Source: Oxytricha trifallax
Lineage: Eukaryota; Ciliophora; Spirotrichea; Sporadotrichida; Oxytrichidae
Reading direction: 5' to 3'
DNA length: 64,000 bases
NCBI GenBank assembly: GCA_000711775.1
Contig: ARYC01000683.1
Location: 1 to 64,000 of the forward strand
Part shown: one piece after another, positions 10,924 through 21,084 of the stretch
Layout: each line of letters starts with the position of its first letter
How positions within the stretch are numbered: position 1 is the stretch's first letter
Notes under the pieces: generated by a model
The model's input: the letters and a program-made list of their open reading frames with translations, nothing else
What the model was told of the DNA's origin: nothing
Database searches by the model: none
Program-made: the position numbers and the translations under genes

Positions 10924-11754
10924 AGGGGATGGGGGAGTTTCCTGCACTCGAGGAAATTTCCTGCACGCTATAATTTATTTATGCTAAATTTAATAAATTT
11001 GACATGTTGTTTAATGATTTAAAATCAAATAAATTTAACATATCACTGTTTAATACTAAAATCAAACCATCAATCTTAGTCGTAACGTAGACGTATCTGA
11101 GTGAGTTGACTTGGCAAATTCCGTGACGTGGCAGTCGTGAAGTAGGAAAACTCCGAAAAACCATTCTCGCTATTACCTAGTCTTCTTCCAAAATCAAGAT
11201 GTCACCCCAGTTTATACCTGGGGACAGAGCTCGTGAGATCCAACTAAATAACTGAAGATGGAGAAAAACGCCTACCGGTCCCACCGCTGCTGGGAAACGT
11301 AATCCCTATCCTTTCGCTGTGGTAGCTTCAGCACCCTAACCCGGTGTGGGAGAAAAATCCTATAAATTTGACATAAATTAACAAATTTAGTATATTTTAC
11401 TAAATAAATATTAAGAGCATATTGCTCATCATTGAAGTAAGTCAAGAAAATATAGTCTAACATTATATATGGATGGTAAGAACAAGAAAAATTCAATAAC
11501 AATTGGGTAAAATACTTGGAATTAATTAAAAAGAACCTACAAATATTAGATGAAAAATGTCAGAGTTGTTGGAATCTGAAGAGAGATATTGACTATTGAT
11601 TAATAAATTAAAGTATAATTATAACATGAAATTAGTCCTGAAGTTGGTTGATAGTTGTTATAAAGATTAATTTAATTAAAAAAATTAAAGAGAGTGCAGG
11701 AAACTTCCCTAAAATTTATATTTTTATCATAAACCGGTGCAGGAAACTTCCCCC
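10924..11754. mobile_element. G/C-tailed element, long copy (831 bp)
   Basis: The left end has GGGGGAGTTTCCTGCACTCG and a second TTTCCTGCAC. The right end has GTGCAGGAAAC twice and ends CTTCCCCC. Flanks are TATTAGGA (10916-10923) and TATTTGGA (11755-11762), an 8-bp duplication with one mismatch. The interior carries a copy of the GC-richer repeat. No transposase is encoded. Confidence 0.7.
11030..11345 (+). repeat. GC-richer repeat, copy 2, inside the 831-bp element
   Basis: 11040-11175 is the inverted match to 6310-6430. The rest contains a perfect hairpin (CCCCAG, 7-base loop, CTGGGG near 11204-11222) and other GC-rich sequence that sits oddly in its AT-rich host element. Confidence 0.5.
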
Positions 11755-11762
11755 TATTTGGA

Positions 11763-12764
11763 ATATATAGAGTGATATAAGTTTTACAAAAGACATTGAA
11801 CTAAGATTCGTTGTTTAATTAATTCCAATAGTTTTACGCTTACAATTACTATATTTAAAATATAAATTTATCACTTTATTCATCAGTTAAATTTATTACA
11901 TAATTCACGAAACGAATTTAAATTTAATAAAATAAATCTAGAGTTTTTCTTTTTCATTTAATTGTTTATTAAAGTATTAATTACTAATCATACGACAAAA
12001 AATTTAATAAAATTTAGCTAATACGATTGCTTATAATTAAGACTATTTCATTTATTTTTGCTAAATTATTATGTAGTAAGAATAATATTTAGAAATATAA
12101 TCTAAAATTTATATTAATAATTTAAGAAATTGTAAATAATAAAAATATAATAATAACTAAAACGATAAAAATTAGAAATATTAAATATTTAAAGCAGATA
12201 AAATGAATAACATAATTGATTAAGATAATATTTAATTTAATCTCATCATTGATAGCATTAGAAAGTAATATGCATTTCATTATAAATTTATATTAGCATT
12301 TGTTTTAGTTTTTTAATTGGTATTCTCATTCTATATGAATAATTTTTGAACTTTAGTATATTAATAATCACTCATAAAAACCCCAAAACACCAATTAAGA
12401 CATGAGAATTGGGGTTAAGAACAATTAAATGTTTATAATTAATTATTATTGGCGTATAATTATAATGTTTGGGCTAATTATTAAAACTATTGACTCGATT
12501 AATTGTCCTTATAAAATAATCCAATCAGGTTGTGTAAAATTAATTTTAGCTTAATTATTTATATTATTAGCCAATTATAATTAATTTTAAATCTATTTGT
12601 TATTAGCTCCTATCCTCGCTTTTTAATTGATCTAAGGGGTTTTATACAAATTTAACTCACGCATAAAAAATACTTTCAAACTCATTGAAAGTTGTCTCCA
12701 TGTTTAAGTAACCAACTCCTCGTCATTCTTTTTGTATAAAAATCTTATAGAATTAGTTTTCAAA
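11763..12764. other. AT-rich stretch
   Basis: No gene recognised. A short inverted pair AACCCCAA / TTGGGGTT lies near 12373-12415. Confidence 0.35.
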
Positions 12765-13030
12765 AAATAAATTGTAACAAGCAATAGTTGATCATTTTTA
12801 AATTCACATTAGCAATCTCTCCTTGCTATTCTTGAAATAAGAAGATTATTTATTGACATTTTTATATAATTATTGTAATCGTAATAATATTTAAGGTAAC
12901 CATTTTGTTGCTTGAAGAGGTAACAACAATGAACATTTGAAATGATGTTTTCAGCCAAATTAAAATTTGGCAATCAAGAATAGATCACTGGCTCCATGAG
13001 GGCTTTGGAAATGAACAATTTTTATGTGTG
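12765..13030 (+). repeat. Degenerate direct copy of the 13.03-13.43 kb repeat
   Basis: Shares TTGTAACAAGCA, TTTTTAAATTCACATTAG and a kinase-gene fragment (GAGGGCTTTGGAA, AACAATTTTTATGTG) with 13145-13430, in the same order. It looks like an older tandem duplication. Confidence 0.5.
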
Positions 13031-15035
13031 GTACTTTAAAATGACATCTTTGGAATTGTCTAAAAATTTATTTAAACCATTTAAAAGCGTTCTATGTCAT
13101 CGTCAAATGCAAAAAGAATTATTTTGCGAGCTTTAAATAAAGAAAATTGTAACAAGCAAGAGTAGAATACTTTTAAATTCACATTAGTTTATTCTCTTGC
13201 CGAGTTGTGACTTTCATAAATTATATATTGAAATAAAAATATTATGCTTGTAATCGTCTCTTAATTTAAGGTCATGAATTTCTTAAGTGAAAAGAGAACA
13301 TCGAGGACCCTTTAAAGTGTAGTTTTTAAAACTAATTAAAATGTGGTAAACAATATTAAACTACTTTAAGGGGATTGAGAGAATTGCTTCCTTGAGGGCT
13401 TTGGAATTGAACAATTTTTATGTGGTGTACGAATCCGATTGTATGCATTTCTCTTAAACCATAAATGATTTTCTTCATGACTAGTCGATCCGAATTAGCA
13501 TTGCGATTAATTATCATATAGTAGTCGTAATTGAATTGAGGGATCAGGTACTGGAGTGCGATGTGATCGCTGCCTTTCAAGACCATCTCTAACTAAGTGA
13601 TTTCATGAAGTTAGAGTTAGAAGGCAGTCTTAGTTATATCATACTCCCTTTGCAGCTACTCTTATTCAAGCTCCTCTTCAAGAAAATTTCTCAGTGCGAA
13701 CAGCTTGTAGAATCTTCCGTCATGAAGCATAGTCCCATAAGGAGCACTAGTTTTTTTTAGAGAGGACTAGGCTTAGTCGCCTAGTCGTAGAGATATTTGA
13801 AGCAAGGAATGATAAAAGTATTATCGACTCTGTACTTATTTATCCTTGCGATTGAGTCATCCACTTCATCCTCAGAGTCGGAGATCTCAACATCAACCTT
13901 TTAGTCTTTGTGCTTGTTTTAGCATTCACTCTCTACCTCTTATTTTGAGGTTCCTTGAGTTCCTCCTCTTAATCATCACTCTCATTAGCCATCGACTAGT
14001 CTTCTTATTATTATTAAATTTAATCTCTTTTTACTTTAGATATTGCGGAGTGAAATGCTTGCGACTTTTGTTCCTGTTTCTACAAACCTTAGTTGCTCTG
14101 CTTGGATTTATTGTGGACTTATTTGATATAACGATTGAGATTGCTCTTATTATTAAAAACCTTGGAGTAGGTAGCGCATCATTACACAGTAGTCACTGGT
14201 GCTGATATCGCACTCTTGTCATCCTCGTTGTTTGACTCTGGTAAGTTATCTTTGATTTGTATATCTGATTAAAAGTTTATGGAGCTAGTATGAAAATCTG
14301 GATTAAGCTGGTGGTTGTAAAAGTTTGAAAAGTTCTAAGCATCGTTGTCAGCAATAGCCTAGTCGAAAAGTTCCTCGTTCATGAATCTTAAGCTTAAGAC
14401 AAATGATTATAACTGTGGTTGATTAGATTGATTAAGAGTTAAGTTGAATTTAAAATTTAATAATAGCAATCAAGACTTAATCTAAAAACACCCAAATGAA
14501 CAATGGTGAAGGGTAAGTGTATACTCTGACTTCCATGTATAGACTAGTCACGACTACTCTCAATCAACCTAGTCTTCGACTATAGTCCTTATTAAAAGTC
14601 GCTTAGTCGCAATTTCGCATTAATGAACATGTGTCAATTCACTATCAACTCATAGACTAAGTATGAATTAGAATTTTGGGGTAATGCTCTCAAATCCCTT
14701 AAAGTAGTTTAATATGTTCACCAAATTTAATTAGTCTGAAAACACAATTTAAAATGGTCACTGATGTTACATCTTCAAGTAACAAAATGATGACCTTAAA
14801 TTTAGAGACGATTACATACATAAAATTTTTATTTCAATATATACTTTATGAAAGTCACAACTCGGCAAGGGAATAAACTAATGTGAATTTAAAAGTATTC
14901 TACTCTTGCTTGTTACAATTTTCTTTATTTAAAGCTCGCAAAATAATTCTTTTTGCATTTGACTATGACATAGAATACTTGAAAATGGTTTAAATTAAAT
15001 TTTAGACAATTCAAAACTATTCATTTTAAAGTACT
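13031..15035. mobile_element. Element with about 350-bp terminal inverted repeats
   Basis: Arms 13031-13382 and 14687-15035 are inverted copies, both containing GTACTTTAAAATGA at the outer edge and CTTTAAGGG next to the inner edge. The unique centre carries a decayed zinc finger-kinase frame. No clear target duplication or transposase was seen. Confidence 0.65.
13360..14382 (-). pseudogene. Zinc finger-kinase relative, frameshifted and truncated
   Basis: The minus frame starts MNEELFDQAIADNDAQNF at 14382. After an acidic stretch comes a damaged C2H2 finger (KVFNNKSNLNRYIKQVH; the second Cys is lost, and a TGA sits before the first). An indel near 13890 leads to VDVEISDSEDEVDDSI, another to RFYKLFALRNFLEEE and a kinase-like segment ending GLREMHTIGFVHHIK. 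This is where HRDxK should stand. The catalytic loop is degenerate, and everything after it is replaced by the inverted repeat. The plan (finger, charged linker, kinase) is that of the TBE 57-kDa class, but the sequence is clearly different. It is probably a relative captured by another element. Confidence 0.55.
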
Positions 15036-15218
15036 TTGAATGGCTGACACTAGACATGAAGCTTTTTCCAGATCATATTTATGTTCTGAAGTCTTTAGTA
15101 TATTCACAAATCATGCTTAGTCTATTAAATAATAGAATCAAAGTGCAGTCCTTAAGTAAGATACATATCACTGATCATAATTTCAATAGAATTTGTGAAC
15201 CCCAAAGTTAATGGATTG

Positions 15219-18200
15219 ATGTAAGAGACAAGGCGTTCTATCTTTGAGTCTTACCTTAACAGTCAACTGGTAAGATGCGTCAAAAATACTTTCGCAGCCT
15301 ATCTTGACGAGGTCAACCCAGACTGTGCAGAGGCTCTTGTAAATCATAGGTCTAATGAGAAAATTGACATTGATATTTTTAATTTCCTTGGCTGCTCAAA
15401 ATTCAATTTCATACATTCTAAGACTTATATCCACTGGAGGCCTGGTTCCTACAGAGAGAGACCATGCAAGGGTCTATTACCTTATCAGCCGTCATCCAAG
15501 TAAATCTAGAATGCCAGGAGCGTGTTCGAGCAAGGATGGTACATAGCAATGGTGTTCTAAAGGCTCGTCAACTATTTCATGAGCTTCCAATACAAATCAA
15601 CATAGTTTTAGCATCAATGCCTCATTACATATCTCAAGCAGTGGTTACTTGAGAATAAGTCTCTTAGAGCGTACCACATTCAAAACCCCAAAACCCCTTA
15701 ATGAGGTTTATAAGTGCTTTGATTTGTAGGGAATTTGTTAGGGTTATTAATAGATTTAATTGAAATTTATAGTAAATGTATTTAATTTAATCAATCAAAA
15801 TGCAATTTTGGATCATGTGGGAGAGGTCTGAAGTTTATCTTACTTAAACACAACTCTATCTGCTCTAGATATGTCTGATCTTGAGTTTGGTTTTAATATT
15901 ATTGATTCTGCCATATATTTTATTGATTGAGATACTCTGGTTTTGTCTATAAACTACTTGATTCTTTACTTAGCATCTTTCTCGCACCTTGTAGAGTAGT
16001 AATCGTTGCGAGGCATATCGCACTCTATTATTATTGCTGCTAAAGCCCACACATCACACTAAAAGTCACAATCTCTCCAGTCTTCTCTTTCTGGATAATA
16101 GCCTTGAGTTCCCATTACAGTTCCAAGCCTTGAGACTTCCACTCTTTAGGCTCTGTTGAAATCGATTATTGCTACTCTTACTGGAGAAAAGTTTATCATA
16201 ATATTTTCTGGCTTCAAATCTCTGTGAACAAACCCTAACTTATGAAGCTCTTTAATACCTTATACGGTCTGAGTTGCTATTTATCCAAGTTACTTATGAT
16301 TCCTATGATCTGTTATGAAATCTCTTAGAGTCATTTCATAGAGTGGAAGTCTGAAAGCAACATGATCCTTGCAAGAAGAACAGCATCTAACTTGATTAAG
16401 TAACTCAACTCTAAACTTTGCTTGAGTGAATACTTGATACTCATTTGTAAACTCCATCTATATTTATCATCACTTAAGAGATAGTGGAAGGGATACACCT
16501 TGTATGCGTATTGATGATCATTGATAACTTTCTTATCAAAGGAGTCCTCTAGAATAAGATAACTTTAAAGAAAAGTATCTAAATCTATCTACGCAAGAAC
16601 TGGTATTTTCTTGTATTGAATTTTGATCATGATTTTTGTGATTTCAGAGGTTAGTTGGTTACGGGCCTTCTTTACGTACTCTAACTCACTAGCTTATTCA
16701 GGCACTACCACTTTAGAATATTCCCTCGATTTTCTTTTGTTGAGAAGCTTCAACTCAACTTCATGCTTTTCAATTTCTATGTCTTTTTTGTGAGCTTTTA
16801 AAAGATGTTTCTTCAAGACTCTTGTATGAGAGTACTACTTATGGCACTCAAAGCAATCATACTTCCCATCGATTTGGTCGTGCTTTAAGTATACAGTAGG
16901 CTTGGCTTCTCTAGCTCCTCCATATGTCTATACCAGCTGGATTAATGAGCGAAATCTCTCTCACACAGCTCACAAAAGTATACTTCTATTTCTTCAGTTT
17001 GTATAGGAATATCATATTAGAAATACATTTGAATTTGGAAAATTAATTATAATTAAATTAAATATAAATCAAAATCGTGGCAGTTAAAGTTGGCCAATTT
17101 AACCGATCTTGGGCTCATTCGATAGAGAATTCAAAATTAGCAGGACTTTTTTATTGGCGGTACTATTTTATCTCATTCCTGGAGCGAGATAACTCGACTT
17201 TAATGTTGGGGTATAATTTAATGAATTTAGAGGTGTTTAATTAAAGTCCATTTATCTCGCTCCAGGGATGCGATAAAATAGTAACGCAAGTAGTAAAGTT
17301 CAGCTAATTTTGAATTCTCTATCGAATGAGCCCTAGATCGTTTAAATTGGCCAACTTTAACTGCCAAGATTTTCAATCTATATTAATTTAATTATAATTA
17401 ATTTTCCAAATTCAAATGTATTTCTACAATAATACCTTTCTCCTCCTCTCTGTCTCCCACACACTTATTTGCCATTTATTTTCTATTATTAATTTCTTAA
17501 TAACAGAGACCTCAAGTGATAGCTCTGGTAGTTCTTTAAGAGAGTTCATCTCACAGCTATCACACTTTTTATTGACGACAAAGGTTAGTCTCATTTAGTT
17601 TGATGGAAGTGCTGTTGTTTTTCTTAAAATGTTAGCGCTCATATTTAAATTTGAATTTAAATTATAAAACTGCCTCTATAACTGAGAGCTTATATGAGAG
17701 CTTTGCAAGCCTACAAGTTTAAAGGGAAGTTCTTAGAGTATTAGTGAAGAAATATAAGTGTTAAGAGACAATCCAGCTCTAAATATGGGGGAGGAAGTAA
17801 CCATTTTTACTATCAATAATTAGTTGATTACAGCACGTTCCGATTTAGGAGGTGCACCTAATTAAGTACGTACTGCTTTAGGAGGTATTTTATGATTTTA
17901 TGATTAAAATTAGGGTGCTCCTAATTAAGTACTAGCATTAATTAATGCTCCTAATTAAGTACTAGCATTTTAGGAGCTGCTCCTAATTAAGTACGTACCA
18001 ATTAAATTTAAAAATATGGAACTATAACAGTAGAAATTGATATCAATCTCTCAAGTTTGAAACCAGTTCTCAAAACTTTTTCCATATCCTTCTTAGAGGT
18101 AGACCTCCTATAGGATGCCCATATTTAATAGTAAGTTTTACAGAGGTAAATAATTGAAATCAATAAACTTATCTTTGAATATCATTTCTTAGATCTGTAA

Positions 18201-20451
18201 ACAAGATGGAGTCAATGAATGATGCAATGAAAAGAGTGCAAGCACAAGAATTAATTCAAAGATTTAGAAGCAAGGAGGATTTGCATCGCTACCTGGTCCA
18301 GCAATGTAATGAACTCAAAGTGGCTAATCTTGATTATGTAGTATGTTTGTTCCTGCCAACGATGGAAGGTACTAAAATTTCATTTTTAAGAGCCATACTC
18401 TGCGAAGAGAAGAAAGCATTGAAAACTTAAGATGTAAAGTTTGCAGAGATTCCAAACTATCCAGAAATCTCAGTGACTAACTTCTACGATGATACTATGA
18501 ATGACCCAGAGGTTTCGCAGTACCTGCCTACTAAGAAGCAGTTGTCAAATAAACTACCTGAAAGAAACTATTTTTTTGCATACTTGCAACAATTAAAGGT
18601 GATTACTTGAAAGAAATTATTCAAGAATCTCATAAGAAAAGGTACAGCATCTCTTCAGAAGATAAGGAAAAACAAGTGATCAAGATAAGTGAGAGCTGGC
18701 TATCAGAGCTGCAGAAGCACCCTTATATTTCAAGTAAGATTTGTAGCTTAACTCTTTAGAAAAATCTGGTACTGGCATATTTTCTATGAAGGAATAGAGC
18801 AAGCTTCACAGAGAGAGAAAGTCTCAGACGAAGTATGAAGTTAGGAAGAGACTTTATTCAAATATTTAGTCGCCAGAGTCAATGAACATAGATGCTGGAG
18901 CTGGCAGCAAGAGAAGAAACCTTGGAGGAGGGAAGCAAGAAGTAGAAGAAAAGAAAGAGAAGCCAGCTCTCACGAAAGAGTCTTAAATGTGACTTAAATA
19001 TTCATTAACTTAACTCTAAAACTTATGTATATACATTCACTCTCCCTTCTTTAGCACACTTTTATGCCAACTAATTATCAACTCTCTTAAATGAACTTTT
19101 TATAAAATCGACTGTATCAATAGGTAGGTCATGCATCAGGTGGTATAGCAGCAGTTTCTTATAATGACCTTTTAGTATACCCCAGTAGAATTCAATTCCA
19201 TTAAACTATGGACTGTAAGGTACGTTGAACACTGGCGTTATTCTAAGTTGTTCATAACTCTTCCTTGTAACTTTTGTCTTATGAACTGAGATTATCAACG
19301 AATAGTATAATCTCTTATTCAGGGTACTTCTCTCTCAGCTACTCTAATAACTTAATATACTGCTCTGTCTTAATAGAGCGAGGATGAATAACATAAGTTT
19401 CTAAACCAGCATCCTCGCTAATACCTCCTAAAATTGCCATTGTTTATACCTTGACTTTCTAGTCATATACTTCTATATTACTATGCCTCTTATACCAAGA
19501 CTTCTATATGAAATTGTTGAAGGTAAACACAGCCTCGTCAGCATGAATAAACTTAACATTATTCTATTAGGCTCTCTGCATTTAATTATAAATATAATTA
19601 AGTTGTTGTTGTAAAATGGCAGAGTGAAATCAACTACTCTCTTGATACGATTTACACTTTTATAAGAGATACCGTTTCGTTTATAAATGTTTGCAACAGA
19701 TTATGCAGAGATCTTCAACTCAGGGAACTGGCGGTGAAACATAATAGCTCGTTAGTCGAGAGAGAAGTGAGCCCAATACTTCAAAATTTTCATTAATAAG
19801 ATAGTCAATATGCTTCTATAGAAACTTTGATTTCCTCTAAGGCTAAGAATTCAGCTATTGTTGCTTTAATTACACAGCTTTCAAACAGTGAGAGCGAACA
19901 GTTAATGGACTACGCTTTAAGAGCATTGCAATAGACTTATAGTTCAGTACTGGTTGACTTATTCACTGTATAATATCACATCCATAACGCAGTTTAAACA
20001 CTTAATCTATATACTCTTCATCATAAATAGACCCCAAAAGCTTGCTATTTTTGTTTCGCATTTAATTAATTACCCCAACCCCTAAGAAATTCCCTACAAA
20101 TCAAAGCACTTATAAACCTCATTAAGGGGTTTTTGGGTTTTGATTAAGACCAGTAAGGGAAAGGAACTTCTTGCAATCGCTAAGAGATATGAGAACTTGA
20201 TATGCCATTTGCTTCACCCCTCAACTAAAATCCACAAGGGCACTATACAGTATCTCAAAAGTCAAGTTACAAAGAAAGCTATCTAGTACAAGACTCAATT
20301 CTTGAATTTACTTTCACCACGCCTGTAGCTTAGAATGGCAAGATTGAAGAAGGCCCTCAACATAGGAACTGTGATGAGATCAAATTGCTTTGACAATGCC
20401 ACTGCCTATCTGATTGTGAGGGGAGACAAGTAAGAATGGATCTACGAGTGA
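15219..20451 (+). CDS. Unknown gene split by TBE copy 2
   Basis: Joining 15219-15680 to 20146-20451, which removes the TBE and one ATT, gives one frame with no TGA until 20449-20451: about 255 residues from the first ATG, and still open upstream to 15090. Flanking the junction are LLENKSLRAYHI and KTSKGKELLAIAKRYENL. The left part contains CVKNTFAAYLDEVNPDCAEA, the right part KKALNIGTVMRSNCFDNA. The length of TGA-free sequence and balanced composition make it a real protein. No family was recognised. It may be a macronuclear gene or the first gene of the adjacent GC-richer element, with which it shares strand and base composition. Confidence 0.65.
15681..15757 (+). repeat. TBE copy 2 left terminal inverted repeat
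   Basis: C4A4 block followed by TTAATGAGGTTTATAAGTGC and TTTGATTTGTAGGGAATTT, matching the right end inverted. Confidence 0.9.
15813..17642 (-). CDS. TBE zinc finger-protein kinase (57-kDa class), interrupted by a palindromic insert
   Basis: It starts MSANILRKTTALPSNQ at 17642. Removing 17020-17424 plus one TA joins RRKVLLQYDIPIQTEE into the first C2H2 finger (CELCERDF, then HMEE in place of the second His pair). A frameshift near 16900 leads to a second finger (CFECHKQYSHTRVLKKHLLKAH). The kinase domain follows: GIKELHKLGFVHRDLKPENI, AIIDFN, GTQGYYPE and CDVWALAAIIIE. It ends at TGA 15813-15815. The Mg2+-binding DFG reads DFN, and the second finger pair is damaged, so activity is doubtful. 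Proposed to act in TBE transposition or regulation; no direct evidence in sequence. Confidence 0.8.
17020..17424. mobile_element. 405-bp palindromic element nested in the TBE kinase gene
   Basis: Arms of about 170 bp (GAAATACATTTGAATTTGG and its complement at the ends) flank a short centre. TA is duplicated at 17018-17019 and 17425-17426. Excision with one TA restores the host frame. No coding capacity. The TA target resembles that of Tc1/mariner MITEs. Confidence 0.85.
18206..18789 (+). pseudogene. TBE 22-kDa ORF, one-base frameshift
   Basis: The best preserved copy starts MESMNDAMKRVQAQELIQRF and includes FLPTMEGTKISFL, IPNYPEISVTNFYDD and SNKLPERNYFF. A single base is missing near 18577, after which the frame continues LATIKGDYLKEIIQES and ISESWLSELQKHPYISSK to TGA 18787-18789. 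Allowing for the deletion, the product is about 194 residues, which fits the 22-kDa class. TAA at 18428 is Gln. Function unknown; no domain recognised. Its stop overlaps the next start as ATGA. Confidence 0.8.
18786..18992 (+). CDS. Conserved ORF overlapping the TBE 22-kDa stop codon
   Basis: ATG at 18786-18788 shares three bases with the 22-kDa TGA (ATGA). The 68-codon frame reads MKEQSKLHRERKSQ, then MNIDAGAGSKRRNLGG, and a Glu/Lys-rich tail ending KESQM. It matches the ORFs at 1516 and 43571 along its length. It ends 9 bp before the convergent transposase stop. It is likely a second product or an extension of the 22-kDa protein. The highly charged, Arg/Lys-rich sequence would suit nucleic-acid or acidic-partner binding; that is inference. 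Confidence 0.65.
19002..20061 (-). pseudogene. TBE transposase (IS630/Tc1 superfamily DDE)
   Basis: It starts MRNKNSKLLGSIYDEEYID at 20061 and ends QVLELSQ at TGA 19002-19004. It shares the N-terminal helix-turn-helix region and DDE blocks with copies 1 and 3. Frame breaks are visible close to the start (after YGCDI) and elsewhere, so it is decayed. The last block, with SPQFNGIEFYWG on the minus strand near 19190, carries the catalytic Glu. The gene abuts the right terminal repeat and converges on the 22-kDa locus. Confidence 0.8.
20066..20142 (-). repeat. TBE copy 2 right terminal inverted repeat
   Basis: Inverted copy of 15681-15757, with a small change in the telomeric block (TTTTTGGGTTTTG). 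Confidence 0.9.
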
Positions 20452-20609
20452 GAGTGATTTATGTTGAGATCGTGATGTTGAAATTTAAATTCAAATAGTT
20501 AAATAATTAATGTCACATATTCCTTACCTCTCTCAACAGCATTCATAACCCCTCTCACTGTTATCATAAGTATTGAGTCTTGTATATTTATTTAAATTTT
20601 TATTTATTT

Positions 20610-20626
20610 CAAAACCCCAAAACCCC
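20610..20626 (+). repeat. Orphan C4A4 block outside any TBE
   Basis: CAAAACCCCAAAACCCC, identical to a TBE tip, but followed by unrelated sequence and preceded by TTT, not ANT. No matching inverted end was found nearby. A reading frame can pass through it. Confidence 0.7.
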
Positions 20627-20633
20627 TTCTAGC

Positions 20634-20957
20634 ATGGAATCAATGTCGCAGTGTGTAGGCAGTGAAGAATAGTCAGTTAATTCTTCCTATCATTACAGTT
20701 ATTAATAAGAATCGTCTGAACTATGGGTTTCTTAGTAATCAGTACTTTGAAGAGATCAAGACGAGTGCGTTGAAGCCATAGAAGAAGACTGTACTCAAGT
20801 GGACATCAGTAGTGTTTGGCACCACTTCCCCTCCAACTCCAAACCAGTGAAGCTCACATACACCTCAGGCACCTTCCTCAACAATGGGCAGGTGCCACCG
20901 TCGACGATGGACATACTGGGTTGGCAAATCATACGACTGCCATTGGAGAAAGTTGAG
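20634..20957 (+). pseudogene. Broken ORF at the start of the second transposon
   Basis: Two frames look coding in turn: NYGFLSNQYFEEIKTSALK with a TGA-free run of about 100 codons, then FPSNSKPVKLTYTSGTFLNN and GWQIIRLPLEKVE to TGA near 20957. One frameshift near 20830 would join them. No family was recognised. Confidence 0.4.
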
Positions 20958-21084
20958 TGAGCAATATCATAAATTAATTGATCTTGAAAGTTTGGCAACA
21001 GATGACTAGCTGTGTTATGGCCTCGAGCAGTACCTTCGAATGATAAGAAAGCCATCGAAGTCTTCATCATAAAGAATCCCTAAT

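Larger units (their letters stand above)
15681..20142. mobile_element. Telomere-Bearing Element copy 2 (complete, 4462 bp)
   Basis: It begins CAAAACCCCAAAACCCC and ends with the complement, each flanked by ATT (15678-15680 and 20143-20145), the 3-bp TBE target. It contains all three TBE genes and the overlapping ORF. Subtracting the 405-bp insertion leaves about 4.06 kb, the usual TBE size. Confidence 0.95.

Noticed and set aside
11204..11222. Hairpin CCCCAG-TTTATAC-CTGGGG as a bacterial-type terminator or RNA gene.
   Set aside because: No U-tract or gene context, eukaryotic genome, and it lies in a repeat. No tRNA or known ncRNA shape was found around it.
15681..15697. C4A4 blocks as true chromosome telomeres or macronuclear chromosome ends.
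   Set aside because: They lie at both ends of transposons in inverted orientation with 3-bp target duplications, which is the TBE structure.
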